Source: Opitutaceae bacterium (GTDB taxonomy: Bacteria; Verrucomicrobiota; Verrucomicrobiia; Opitutales; Opitutaceae). Taken from it: a stretch of 42,148 nt of DNA. Location: positions 1 through 42,148 of the forward strand of contig NZNM01000089.1 in assembly GCA_002694885.1 (NCBI GenBank), in the 5' to 3' direction. The notes under the pieces are model-generated. The model searched no databases and had not been told where the DNA came from. It saw only the letters and a list, made by a program, of their open reading frames with translations. A program made the translations under genes and the position numbers. This document shows positions 1-7,184 of this stretch, in pieces; positions within the stretch are counted from its first letter, which is position 1; each line of letters begins with the position of its first letter.

Positions 1-28
1 GGGCATCGATTTACGGGCGGATGAATGG

Positions 29-1663
29 ATGAAGAACATCTCTCTGGCTCGGCTGCAGACCATTATCATCGCCGGCCTCGTACTAGTGCTGATCATTTTT
101 TTCGTCTACTATCAAATAGAAAACGAGTCGGAAACTGATCTTGCCTTGGCTAAGGAGCGAGCGGAAGCAGCGGATAGGGCTAAGAGTGAGTTTCTGGCTG
201 TAATGAGCCATGAAATACGAACACCTCTGCAAAGTGTTCTTGGATACAGCAACTTGCTGAAGAATACCCGGCTCGATGAGAAGCAGATTTCATGTTTGGA
301 TACAATCCAGTCGGAAGGTAAAATTCTGTTGCGAATCGTGCAGGATATTCTGGACTTCAGCAACCTGCGTAAGGCGAGTCCGGAACTGAAGGAAGATTCG
401 GTTCATTTAAAAAGTTTGATCGAGGAAACGTATCGGACAATCCAGCCAATGGCTGAAAAAAAAGGTTTAGTGGCGGAATTGGAAATCGATCCTGAGTTGC
501 CGGCGGTCGTTAGAACGGATGGAGTGCGATTAAGGCAGGCGCTGCTTAATCTCTATGGGAATTCCGTGAAATATACGGAAAAGGGTTCGGTGAAGCTGTC
601 GGTCGAGTATAGAGCGGCAGGTCGAAGCCCAGGCGTTTTCGAGTTCCAAATTTCGGATACAGGTGTTGGTATAAAGCCAGATGATTTGGATCGGCTTTTC
701 GAGCCGTTTATCCAATTGGCTCATGTGGGATCGTCGCCAAGAGAAGGCGCTGGGCTTGGCTTGGCCATCGTTAAGCGAATTGTGGAGCTCATGGGTGGGA
801 GGATCGAAGTTGCGAGCGAATTCGGCAAAGGGACGCGTTTCACGGTCTTTTTCGATTTTCAGATAGAGGAATTGACTGAGTCCGATTCAGAAGAATCCAG
901 TCAGATTCGAACCCTGCGATCGGAGGTATCGAGGCGGGTAGGCGATCTTTACCCTCTCAGGGTCCTGGTCGCTGACGATAATCCTATGGTGCGTCGACTC
1001 ATAACGCTTTACCTCGAAGTGTTGGGCTACACTCCAGACCAGGTGGATGATGGCAAACCGGTATCAGAGCGGGGTGGCGCTTATGACGTGATCATAACCG
1101 ATTTGAGAATGCCTGGACTAGACGGACCGGGAGCAGCGAGAATCGTTCGGGAGAAGTCGGGGATTGCCGATCGTCCTTGGATTATTGGCGTATCCGCTAC
1201 GCTTGCGGAAAAGGAGATTGAGCGAGCGATGGATGCGGGGATTAACGATTTCCTGGGCAAACCCTTCTTGGAAAGCGATCTCGAAGCGAAAATTCGATCC
1301 ATTCCTTGGCTGGAGGAACATGGAGCTAGCGAAGTAGATGAGGCGGAAAATGGTGATGATGCAATCGACAGCTCTTTTGTTTCCGGTGGCATGGGATTCT
1401 TTTCTGATGAGTTGATAGAACAAGCCATCGAGGAAACGCGAAAAATTGCTGGTGAAATGGTCGATGCTGAGAAAGAGGGGAATTGGGACCTTATCCGGGA
1501 AAAAGTCCATTACCTTTCCAATACGGCCATGGCGTTGGGAATTGAGTCCCTATATGCCGATAGCAAGCGGTTGCAAAAGGCGGCGGAATCGAAATCGAAA
1601 GATTGCTTAGCTTTAATTACTCTACTTCAGGAAAATTTCGCGAACTGGGAAAAGTCGAGGTAG
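29..1663 (+). CDS. hybrid sensor histidine kinase with receiver and degenerate Hpt domain
   Basis: This is a membrane-bound hybrid kinase for phosphorelay signalling. Residues ~11-28 form a membrane helix. The HisKA dimerisation domain follows, with SHEIRTPL (H61 the expected phospho-acceptor). The ATPase domain has the N-box (NLYGNSVKY, ~174-182), G1 (DTGVGI, 210-215), F-box (FEPF) and G2 (GAGLGL, 240-245). A receiver domain spans ~310-425 with acidic pocket DD (316-317), acceptor D358, S389 and K411. A C-terminal Hpt-like helix bundle follows, with H494 in HYLSN instead of the usual HxLKG. The frame stays open from base 2 to ATG 29 with no stop and no clear ribosome site, so the true gene may begin upstream of the window and include a periplasmic sensor domain ending at this helix. 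The signal sensed cannot be told from here. Confidence 0.9.
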   Translation: MKNISLARLQTIIIAGLVLVLIIFFVYYQIENESETDLALAKERAEAADRAKSEFLAVMSHEIRTPLQSVLGYSNLLKNTRLDEKQISCLDTIQSEGKILLRIVQDILDFSNLRKASPELKEDSVHLKSLIEETYRTIQPMAEKKGLVAELEIDPELPAVVRTDGVRLRQALLNLYGNSVKYTEKGSVKLSVEYRAAGRSPGVFEFQISDTGVGIKPDDLDRLFEPFIQLAHVGSSPREGAGLGLAIVKRIVELMGGRIEVASEFGKGTRFTVFFDFQIEELTESDSEESSQIRTLRSEVSRRVGDLYPLRVLVADDNPMVRRLITLYLEVLGYTPDQVDDGKPVSERGGAYDVIITDLRMPGLDGPGAARIVREKSGIADRPWIIGVSATLAEKEIERAMDAGINDFLGKPFLESDLEAKIRSIPWLEEHGASEVDEAENGDDAIDSSFVSGGMGFFSDELIEQAIEETRKIAGEMVDAEKEGNWDLIREKVHYLSNTAMALGIESLYADSKRLQKAAESKSKDCLALITLLQENFANWEKSR

Positions 1664-1695
1664 TGTAGGCCTCGATCAGCGTATAGCGGGTTCCC

Positions 1696-2229
1696 CTACT
1701 TTCTGGGCCGAAAGACTTTCATGGCGGATTCGTCCGTTTCCAGATAGGCGCCTCCTATAAGATCGATACAGTAGGGTATAGCGGGAAAGACGGCTTCCAG
1801 GTTTTCCCGAATGGCTTTCGGTTTTCCTGGCAGATTTACTATGAGACTCTTACCTCGGATTCCGGCGGTTTGCCGAGACAGGATTGCCGTGGGCACATAT
1901 TGCAAAGAAGCCCGTCGCATTTCTTCGCCAAATCCAGGAAGCATTTTTTGGCAGACACTTGCGGTAGCTTCCGGAGTAATGTCGCGTACCGCTGGACCCG
2001 TTCCGCCAGTGGTTACAATCAAGCTGCAAGACGCGTCATCGCTAAAGCGTTTCAGCGTCGCCTCAATTTGCTCTTGCTCGTCGGGCACTACCGCATACTC
2101 GACTTCGAATGGCGTGGTCAGCCACTCCTTCAGCAAGTCGACACAAGCCTTGCCTGGAATGTCTTCGTAGATTCCTTTCGATGCCCGATCGGATACATTG
2201 ATCACGCCGATTCTCGCTTTATTTGCCAT
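1696..2229 (-). CDS. mog: molybdopterin adenylyltransferase (MogA/MoaB family)
   Basis: A cytoplasmic enzyme of molybdenum cofactor synthesis that adenylates molybdopterin before metal insertion. The 177-residue product has the MoCF-biosynthesis fold: GVINVSDRAS near the N-terminus, TTGGTGP (73-79), the RDITPEAT segment with D83, and LPGKPKAI (133-140), all typical of MogA. The frame can be extended 10 codons upstream to a TTG at 2259, but ATG 2229 begins the conserved MANKARIGVIN stretch and is the better start. The gene converges on the histidine kinase with a 32-bp gap. No other Mo-cofactor genes are in the window. Family assignment is firm; MogA versus the closely related MoaB is less certain. 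Confidence 0.88.
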   Translation of the reverse strand: MANKARIGVINVSDRASKGIYEDIPGKACVDLLKEWLTTPFEVEYAVVPDEQEQIEATLKRFSDDASCSLIVTTGGTGPAVRDITPEATASVCQKMLPGFGEEMRRASLQYVPTAILSRQTAGIRGKSLIVNLPGKPKAIRENLEAVFPAIPYCIDLIGGAYLETDESAMKVFRPRK

Positions 2230-2549
2230 GAGTTGAATGGCTATTGAATATGTAGCCAAGGTCTACGGAAAAACGCCCGAAGAGAATAGAGCGTTTTAGA
2301 ATCTGAAACAATTTCGGCGAGCGACTCAACGCAGAGAAGATCAAGGGTCGCAAAGCCTCGCCCGCCTTGCGCGGCTTGAATCTGGTTCTGCGCCATAGGC
2401 TCACTCTTTTCGTAATTGGTATTAATTCGTTTGCTTGCGGTCGTATGAAGGTTCGACTTGCAGGATTGACAGGGGAGCGTGAGAGAGAAGCATGGGAGAC
2501 GAGCTTTAGTAGGCTGACGATAGCATGGCAGCGGCTCGAACATTAGCTG
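2230..2549. other. intergenic gap between divergent mogA and Minf_1886 gene
   Basis: About 320 bp between divergently oriented genes, so both promoters should lie here; I could not assign clear -35/-10 pairs. A minus-strand 51-codon frame (2241-2396) ends 11 bp before the mogA start, but it has no recognisable domain and only a weak ribosome-binding site. I do not call it a gene. Confidence 0.4.
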
Positions 2550-2990
2550 ATGAAAAAGCAGAATTTTTTAGAGATGGTGAACCTGATCGTCAAAGAAGAC
2601 GATCGCTACACGAGAGAAGCGTACGGTTTTCTAAAGGAAGCGCTCGATTTCACCATGGATAAGGAGCGAAAAAGCAAGGGAAAGGTTGTTAGCAAAGTTC
2701 AGAGGCATGTCACAGGCCAGGAGCTACTTGAGGGTGTGCGCGAGTACGCACTGGATCAGTTCGGCCCCATGGCGTACACGGTGCTAACATCCTGGGGCCT
2801 CGAACGCTGCGAAGATTTTGGGGAAATGGTGTTCAATCTTATCGAGTATGGAGTCTTCAGTAAGAATGAGGATGATACTAAAGAAGACTTCGCTGCTATC
2901 TACGATTTCGAGGAAGCTTTTTTGAAACCCTTCCAGCCAGACCGTCGCCGATTGAAGCGCCCCAGGTATAAGGTGATCGAGTCCCTCTAG
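2550..2990 (+). CDS. Minf_1886 family protein (Verrucomicrobia/Planctomycetes-restricted)
   Basis: A 146-residue protein that I recognise as the Minf_1886 / TIGR04138-type family, restricted to the PVC group and of unknown function. Visible signature parts are DDRYTREAYGFLKEALDFT near the N-terminus, RHVTGQELLEGVREYALDQFG in the middle (split here as RHVTGQELLEG and YALDQFGPMA), a tryptophan-glycine turn (SWGLERCEDFGEMVF), then YDFEEAF before a basic tail rich in R and K. There is no signal peptide or membrane segment, so it is probably cytoplasmic. It stands alone between the mogA promoter region and the M16 peptidase gene 78 bp downstream. It is mainly useful as a lineage marker. Confidence 0.85.
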   Translation: MKKQNFLEMVNLIVKEDDRYTREAYGFLKEALDFTMDKERKSKGKVVSKVQRHVTGQELLEGVREYALDQFGPMAYTVLTSWGLERCEDFGEMVFNLIEYGVFSKNEDDTKEDFAAIYDFEEAFLKPFQPDRRRLKRPRYKVIESL

Positions 2991-3068
2991 CGATACCTAT
3001 CGAAAAGAGTCGCTTAACCGCGTGGACTTTCCATTGCTAGCGTCTAAGCGGCGCAAGTTTCGCAAATC

Positions 3069-5648
3069 ATGAGTAAGCAACATTCATTTTTGGACGCTGG
3101 TCAATCGGATGCCGATTTGCTGGAGTCACTAGCCACAGAGTCCTATCATAGGTACCAATTGGACAATGGCTTAACGGTTCTCTTTAGACCCGATCGCTCA
3201 CTAGGACTGTGTTCGGCCCAAGTTTGGATCAAATCAGGAAGCATTCACGAAGAGAAAAGTTTAGGTTCGGGCTTATCGCACTTTCTGGAGCACATGCTTT
3301 TCAAGGGAACAGAGAAGCGAGAAGGACGGGAAATTTCTGAATGCGTCCAGGCAGCTGGCGGCTACATAAATGCCTACACTACATTTGACCGGACAGTTTA
3401 CTACATAGACATCCCGTCCGAAAATATCGACGTGGCTCTCGACGTGTTGAGCGATTCGGTATTCAAGTCTACCTTGCCGCCAGATGAGATTGAGAAGGAA
3501 CGGGACGTCATCCTGCGTGAAATAGACATGGGGAATGACGATCCGGATCGAAAACTGCTTCGGGCTTTATTTGAAACCGCATTTCGAGAGCATCCATTCA
3601 GATATCCGATAATTGGCTACAAGGACCTATTCGCCAATGTTTCAAGAGACGAACTTGTAGCGTACTACGAACGTCGTTATGTTCCGAATAACGCCGTTTT
3701 GGTGGTTTCGGGCGACTTCGATGTTCAAGACATGAAGGCGCGGGTAGATCGGCTTTTCGGCGACTTGCCCCGCAAGCCTTTGCCCAATATCTATATTGCT
3801 CCTGAGCGTAGGCAGCTAGCTTATCGCTCGAAAGCCCTCTATGAGGATGTGCAAATCGTACGGGTGGCGATGGGATATCAAACGCCGGGACTGTCTCATC
3901 CCGATACACCAATTCTCGATGCGCTTTCATTAATTTTGGGTCATGGATACAGCTCCTTGCTCTCTGTTCATTTGCGCGAGAAACTGAAACTCGTCCATAC
4001 GATCGATGCCTCCAATTGGACGCCAGGCGAGCTAGGCGTATTCTACCTGGCTCTGGTATGCGATACAGACAAGCGACAAGAAGCTTTGGCCGAAACAAAA
4101 CGGTTTCTACAATCACTCTCGGTAGCCGACTTTTCGGAAGACCGCATTCGTAAGGCTGTCAGGCAGCTTATAGTGTCTGAAATCAATGCTCGCAAGACCG
4201 TTAGCGGACAGGCGTCGAAGCTCGCCGCTGCCGAAGTAGTTGTCGGCGATATACGCTATGCCGAGCAATATATCCGCAAGGCCATGCGAATCACTCCTGA
4301 CGATTTGATACGCGTATTGAAAGATTGGCTGCTAGAAGAAAGGATGACGGTGGTTTCGCTTAATCCGAAATCCTTGGAATCGGAGGATGCCGAGGCTTCG
4401 AACTGGCAAGACGGCGGTACCGACTTCGAGACTCGGAAGCAGCCAAACGGAAGTGTGTTGCTTACGCGATCGGACAATCGCCTTCCGAATACGCACTTAA
4501 GAGTCGTCTTGAATGGCGGCTCTCTATTGGAGGACTTCGGGAAGCAAGGTTCTACGTCGTTATTGGCTACCTTGCTAACCAAGGACACGGAGAAGAGAAC
4601 TGCCAATGAAGTTGCCCAGGCGGTCGAAACCGTTGGCGCTAGTTTCCATGAGTTCGCCGGCAATAATAGCCTAGGGCTTGGTATCGATTTTCTGCCGACG
4701 GATATCGAATTGGCAATAGACATCGTGGAACAGGCGCTCCTTTACCCGAAATTCGATGAAGAGACTTTTAGTATCGAAAAGGAGGCCCATTTGGCGGCGA
4801 TCAAGGAGGATCTTGATGATGTTGTTGTCGCTGGCCGACGGAAACTGAGAAAGCTGTTTTTTGGCGACCATCCCTTTAATCTGGGAGGTTCTGGATCGCT
4901 AGAAACGGTGGAGCCATTGAAGACCGGAGATCTCGACGATCTGCGCGGCCGATTGCTAGTTGCAGGAAATGTGACTCTGGTGATTTCTGGCATGTTCGAT
5001 GAGGAAATCGTTATTCCGAGACTGGAGACGCTGATGGCGAAATTACCGCAAGGTGAAAAGCCTATCGGGGATTGTCAGTTTGACGGGCCGGACGCGCCTG
5101 GCATTCACCGATCGCCGATGGACCGACAGCAGGCGGTGGTCTTCCATGCCTATCCTGGACCTGGATTGCTGGATGACGATTTTCATGTATCTGAGGTTGC
5201 TGATGAGTTGTTTAGCGGCATGTCGAGCCATTTGTTCGAACGGGTCAGAGAAAGCCTAGGCTTGGCGTACTTTATTCGATCTAGTCGTATCGTAGGGCTG
5301 AAAACGGCTATGTTTTACTTCTATGCGGGAACGTCGCAGCAAGGCTACGATCAAGTAATCGAGGAATTGATCGCGGAAATCGAACGGGTTCGAGCAGGAG
5401 AGATTGCGGACGAGGAATTAGCCCGCTGCCGATCTCGATTGAAGGCGGCTCGTCGCATGGGATTGCAGACGAACGCGTCCTGCTCAAGTCACGCGGCCAT
5501 GAATGTGGCCTACGGTTTGCCGGCGAACGATGGTTCTGAATACGACCGGAAGATCGGCTCCGTCTGCAAGGAAGACCTTGCCCGATTCGCAGAACGGTAT
5601 TTCAAGGAATCCAGCCGGGTCGAGCTGGTTGTAGGAGCCATCAAATAA
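3069..5648 (+). CDS. M16 family zinc metallopeptidase, two fused M16 units
   Basis: An 859-residue protein made of two pitrilysin-type halves. The N-terminal half carries the inverted zinc motif HFLEH (H71, E74, H75) followed by GTEKR and, 76 residues after H75, the third ligand E151 in ILREIDM, so this half should be catalytic. The C-terminal half (~430-859) is an M16-like fold without zinc ligands: the position equivalent to HxxEH reads STSLLATLLTKDT. It ends with the RESLGLAYFI segment that supplies substrate-contacting R and Y residues in this family. No signal peptide is seen, so it is probably a cytoplasmic oligopeptidase; substrates are unknown. The gene stands alone, with no Shine-Dalgarno at its ATG. 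Confidence 0.92.
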   Translation: MSKQHSFLDAGQSDADLLESLATESYHRYQLDNGLTVLFRPDRSLGLCSAQVWIKSGSIHEEKSLGSGLSHFLEHMLFKGTEKREGREISECVQAAGGYINAYTTFDRTVYYIDIPSENIDVALDVLSDSVFKSTLPPDEIEKERDVILREIDMGNDDPDRKLLRALFETAFREHPFRYPIIGYKDLFANVSRDELVAYYERRYVPNNAVLVVSGDFDVQDMKARVDRLFGDLPRKPLPNIYIAPERRQLAYRSKALYEDVQIVRVAMGYQTPGLSHPDTPILDALSLILGHGYSSLLSVHLREKLKLVHTIDASNWTPGELGVFYLALVCDTDKRQEALAETKRFLQSLSVADFSEDRIRKAVRQLIVSEINARKTVSGQASKLAAAEVVVGDIRYAEQYIRKAMRITPDDLIRVLKDWLLEERMTVVSLNPKSLESEDAEASNWQDGGTDFETRKQPNGSVLLTRSDNRLPNTHLRVVLNGGSLLEDFGKQGSTSLLATLLTKDTEKRTANEVAQAVETVGASFHEFAGNNSLGLGIDFLPTDIELAIDIVEQALLYPKFDEETFSIEKEAHLAAIKEDLDDVVVAGRRKLRKLFFGDHPFNLGGSGSLETVEPLKTGDLDDLRGRLLVAGNVTLVISGMFDEEIVIPRLETLMAKLPQGEKPIGDCQFDGPDAPGIHRSPMDRQQAVVFHAYPGPGLLDDDFHVSEVADELFSGMSSHLFERVRESLGLAYFIRSSRIVGLKTAMFYFYAGTSQQGYDQVIEELIAEIERVRAGEIADEELARCRSRLKAARRMGLQTNASCSSHAAMNVAYGLPANDGSEYDRKIGSVCKEDLARFAERYFKESSRVELVVGAIK

Positions 5649-5689
5649 GGTTTATCCTCGTTGTAATTCCGGCACTTGTTGGGAATAGG

Positions 5690-5705
5690 ACCGTTTTAAA
5701 ACGGT
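5690..5705. promoter_or_regulatory. 16-bp perfect palindrome
   Basis: The half-site ACCGTTTT is followed directly by its exact reverse complement. It lies 41 bp past the M16 stop and 3 bp before the A tract of the minus-strand terminator. It could be an operator or part of a bidirectional termination structure; no regulator can be named. Confidence 0.35.
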
Positions 5706-5707
5706 AC

Positions 5708-5741
5708 AAAAAGGCCAGGCCGCTATAAATAGCGACCTGGC
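5708..5741 (-). terminator. rho-independent terminator on the minus strand
   Basis: Read on the minus strand, an 11-bp stem (GCCAGGTCGCT paired with AGCGGCCTGGC, one G-U wobble) with a 6-nt ATTTAT loop is followed by CTTTTTG. On the plus strand the same hairpin has a C-A mismatch and no U tract, so it does not serve the M16 gene well. No protein gene on the minus strand leads into it. Confidence 0.6.
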
Positions 5742-6027
5742 AGGTGTGGGTGTGTTGGGAGGGAAATTGTTGTATTCCAATAGGTTTACGAAGGTATGGA
5801 TTCCATATCAAGCAATTCCTTACAATCTGGTTACAAGAATTTGTATGATGGTGGGTCTACGTGGAAAACCGCGCTTGGATTAAGGGAGAAGCCTTAGAAC
5901 GATAGTCTAGATCGTTATTGGATCGATTCACCCGTACGCGCATCTGCGTGTTCACTTTTGAAATGCGTGGACCAAACGGCTTACTTGGCCTCCCGAATGA
6001 GCGTATGCGATTTTTTGAATTCCCTAT

Positions 6028-6058
6028 TTGACAAGCGAGGCGACACCAGTCCTATTAA
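6028..6058 (+). promoter_or_regulatory. lexA promoter (candidate)
   Basis: A consensus -35 TTGACA (6028-6033) is followed after 19 bp by TATTAA (6053-6058). Transcription would then start near 6065, the A of the likely lexA ATG, giving a leaderless mRNA. This fits the lack of a ribosome-binding site before that ATG. Confidence 0.5.
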
Positions 6059-6073
6059 GTGTTCATGAACACT
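6058..6073. promoter_or_regulatory. LexA operator (candidate), perfect 16-bp palindrome over the lexA start
   Basis: AGTGTTCATGAACACT is a perfect palindrome with core TGTTC-N2-GAACA. It overlaps the end of the -10 box, the probable transcription start and the lexA start codon, as expected for autorepression. The LexA motif published for Verrucomicrobia is TGTTC-N4-GAACA, so the half-sites match but the spacer is two bases shorter. Confidence 0.7.
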
Positions 6074-6673
6074 AATGAATCTTCGTTAACGTCAAGGCAG
6101 CGAGAAGTGCTCGATTTCGTAAGGGAGTGGCGCAATTGGAAGGGAAAGATGCCATCGACTCGCGAGATTCAAAGGCACTTTGGATTCGCTAGCCAGACCG
6201 CAGCGGTCAATCATCTGAAGGCTCTTGAGCGCAAAGGGTTCTTAAGACGGATGCCAGGCGACTTGCTACCCGTTAACGAGAGCCGTTTCAGCGAGGTGCC
6301 ATTGTTAGGAGCGATCCCTGCAGGATTGCCTGCGTATGAAGAAGAGCGTTCAGACGGCGGCGTCGCGATCGACCTGGCTTCCATCGGGGTTTCCGATTCG
6401 AGTCGGACCTTCGCCTTGACGGTGCGGGGAGACTCGATGACGGGAGCGCACATCCAGGAAGGCGATGTGGTGGTCTTGGAATATCGGGAGCCGCGTGATG
6501 GGGATGTGGTCGCGGCTCTGATTGACGGAGAAACGACACTAAAACGGTTCGTTTTAAAAGAGGGGCAGCCTTACTTGAAAGCGGAGAATCCAGCTTATCC
6601 CGATTTGGTTCCGGCGACGGAGCTGATTGCTCAAGGCGTGGTAGTCGCTCTGACGAGAAAGGTGTTCAGGTGA
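6065..6673 (+). CDS. lexA: LexA repressor, SOS response regulator
   Basis: A 202-residue self-cleaving repressor. The N-terminal winged-helix domain (LTSRQREVLDFVREW, then PSTREIQRHFGF...AAVNHLKALERKGFL) binds DNA. The linker holds the cleavage bond A86-G87 (GAIPAGLP). The S24 peptidase domain has the catalytic serine in RGDSM (S124) and lysine in TTLKRF (K160). A GTG at 6059 could add two residues, but ATG 6065 matches the family N-terminus and the predicted transcription start. Expression is probably autoregulated through the palindrome covering the start codon. No recA or imuB/dnaE2 cassette follows; two small ORFs do. Confidence 0.95.
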   Translation: MNTNESSLTSRQREVLDFVREWRNWKGKMPSTREIQRHFGFASQTAAVNHLKALERKGFLRRMPGDLLPVNESRFSEVPLLGAIPAGLPAYEEERSDGGVAIDLASIGVSDSSRTFALTVRGDSMTGAHIQEGDVVVLEYREPRDGDVVAALIDGETTLKRFVLKEGQPYLKAENPAYPDLVPATELIAQGVVVALTRKVFR

Positions 6674-6981
6674 TTGGGTTAGAGGAAGCATCGGCTTGCC
6701 GAGCCGTGGAGGGAATAGGGAGTTGCCGGACGCGATCTGCCGCGAAAGTGGCAGACGCGCCTGGCAGCCACCTGCCCGATCGAAATAACTATGGGGAGTT
6801 TTTGAATCGAAATGCGGTTTCGATCGTTGGAGAAAGTGAGCTTCGTTACGGTCGTAGAGAGGTTCTGATGGAAAAAGGGGGGGATTCTCCGATTGGGGCG
6901 GAATCAAATAGGGAAGCGCTGATGATCGGCGATTTAATATCAGCGTTAGAGAGCAAATTCAAATTCGGGAGGAAATTATAA
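6670..6981 (+). CDS. hypothetical small protein downstream of lexA (doubtful)
   Basis: A 103-codon frame starting with GTG that overlaps the lexA stop and ends in TAATG shared with the next small ORF. I recognise no domain. It contains a G7 homopolymer near 6876-6882, so the frame could be the product of a frameshift. The overlap at both ends would suit an SOS operon lexA-orf-orf, but the N-terminal composition (many R, S, G, A) is not persuasive. Only the last ~35 codons, from an internal ATG (6868), may be real. Confidence 0.3.
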   Translation: MIGLEEASACRAVEGIGSCRTRSAAKVADAPGSHLPDRNNYGEFLNRNAVSIVGESELRYGRREVLMEKGGDSPIGAESNREALMIGDLISALESKFKFGRKL

Positions 6982-7172
6982 TGGATAGAAGGTTTAAGGA
7001 TATTATCGTGAGCGACAGTCGTAGCGAAAATATGATACATCGTTTGCTAGGGAGAACTGATTCGTATCGGACACGGACTCGCCGCTGGATGCTTTTGGCC
7101 AATGGCGGATTGATTTGTCGGGAACAATTGGAGCCTGAATTAGTTTCGGGAGAGAAGGGCCACTCGTCGTAG
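6981..7172 (+). CDS. hypothetical 63-residue basic protein
   Basis: This small ORF has the best Shine-Dalgarno seen in the window: GGGAGG (6967-6972), eight bases before its ATG. The product is arginine-rich in its middle (GRTDSYRTRTRRWMLLANGG) and has one cysteine; I recognise no family. It follows lexA on the same strand, linked through a one-base stop/start overlap with the preceding small frame, and ends 12 bp before the convergent rsmA. It may be an SOS-co-regulated small protein, but that is inference. Confidence 0.45.
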   Translation: MDRRFKDIIVSDSRSENMIHRLLGRTDSYRTRTRRWMLLANGGLICREQLEPELVSGEKGHSS

Positions 7173-7184
7173 ATGGTCTCGATT

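Larger units (their letters stand above)
5649..6027. other. intergenic region with palindromes and a minus-strand terminator
   Basis: About 380 bp between the M16 gene and the lexA promoter, with no convincing ORF. It holds a perfect 16-bp palindrome (5690-5705, half-site ACCGTTTT), a minus-strand intrinsic terminator (5708-5741), a 13-bp inverted repeat TATGGA-T-TCCATA (5795-5807), and a hairpin AACGAT-7-ATCGTT near 5898-5916. The terminator faces away from the protein genes, so the stretch may encode a small minus-strand RNA. Confidence 0.5.

Noticed and set aside
2241-2396. 51-codon minus-strand frame just upstream of mogA
   Set aside because: No recognisable family, only a weak ribosome site, and it fills a gap where promoters are expected.
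5740-6027. tmRNA, RNase P RNA, 6S RNA or SRP RNA as identity of the minus-strand transcript
   Set aside because: None of their conserved sequence blocks could be found; it stays an unnamed candidate.
6541-6560. AAAACG-GTT-CGTTTT inverted repeat inside lexA
   Set aside because: It lies in coding sequence around the catalytic lysine codon and is probably chance.
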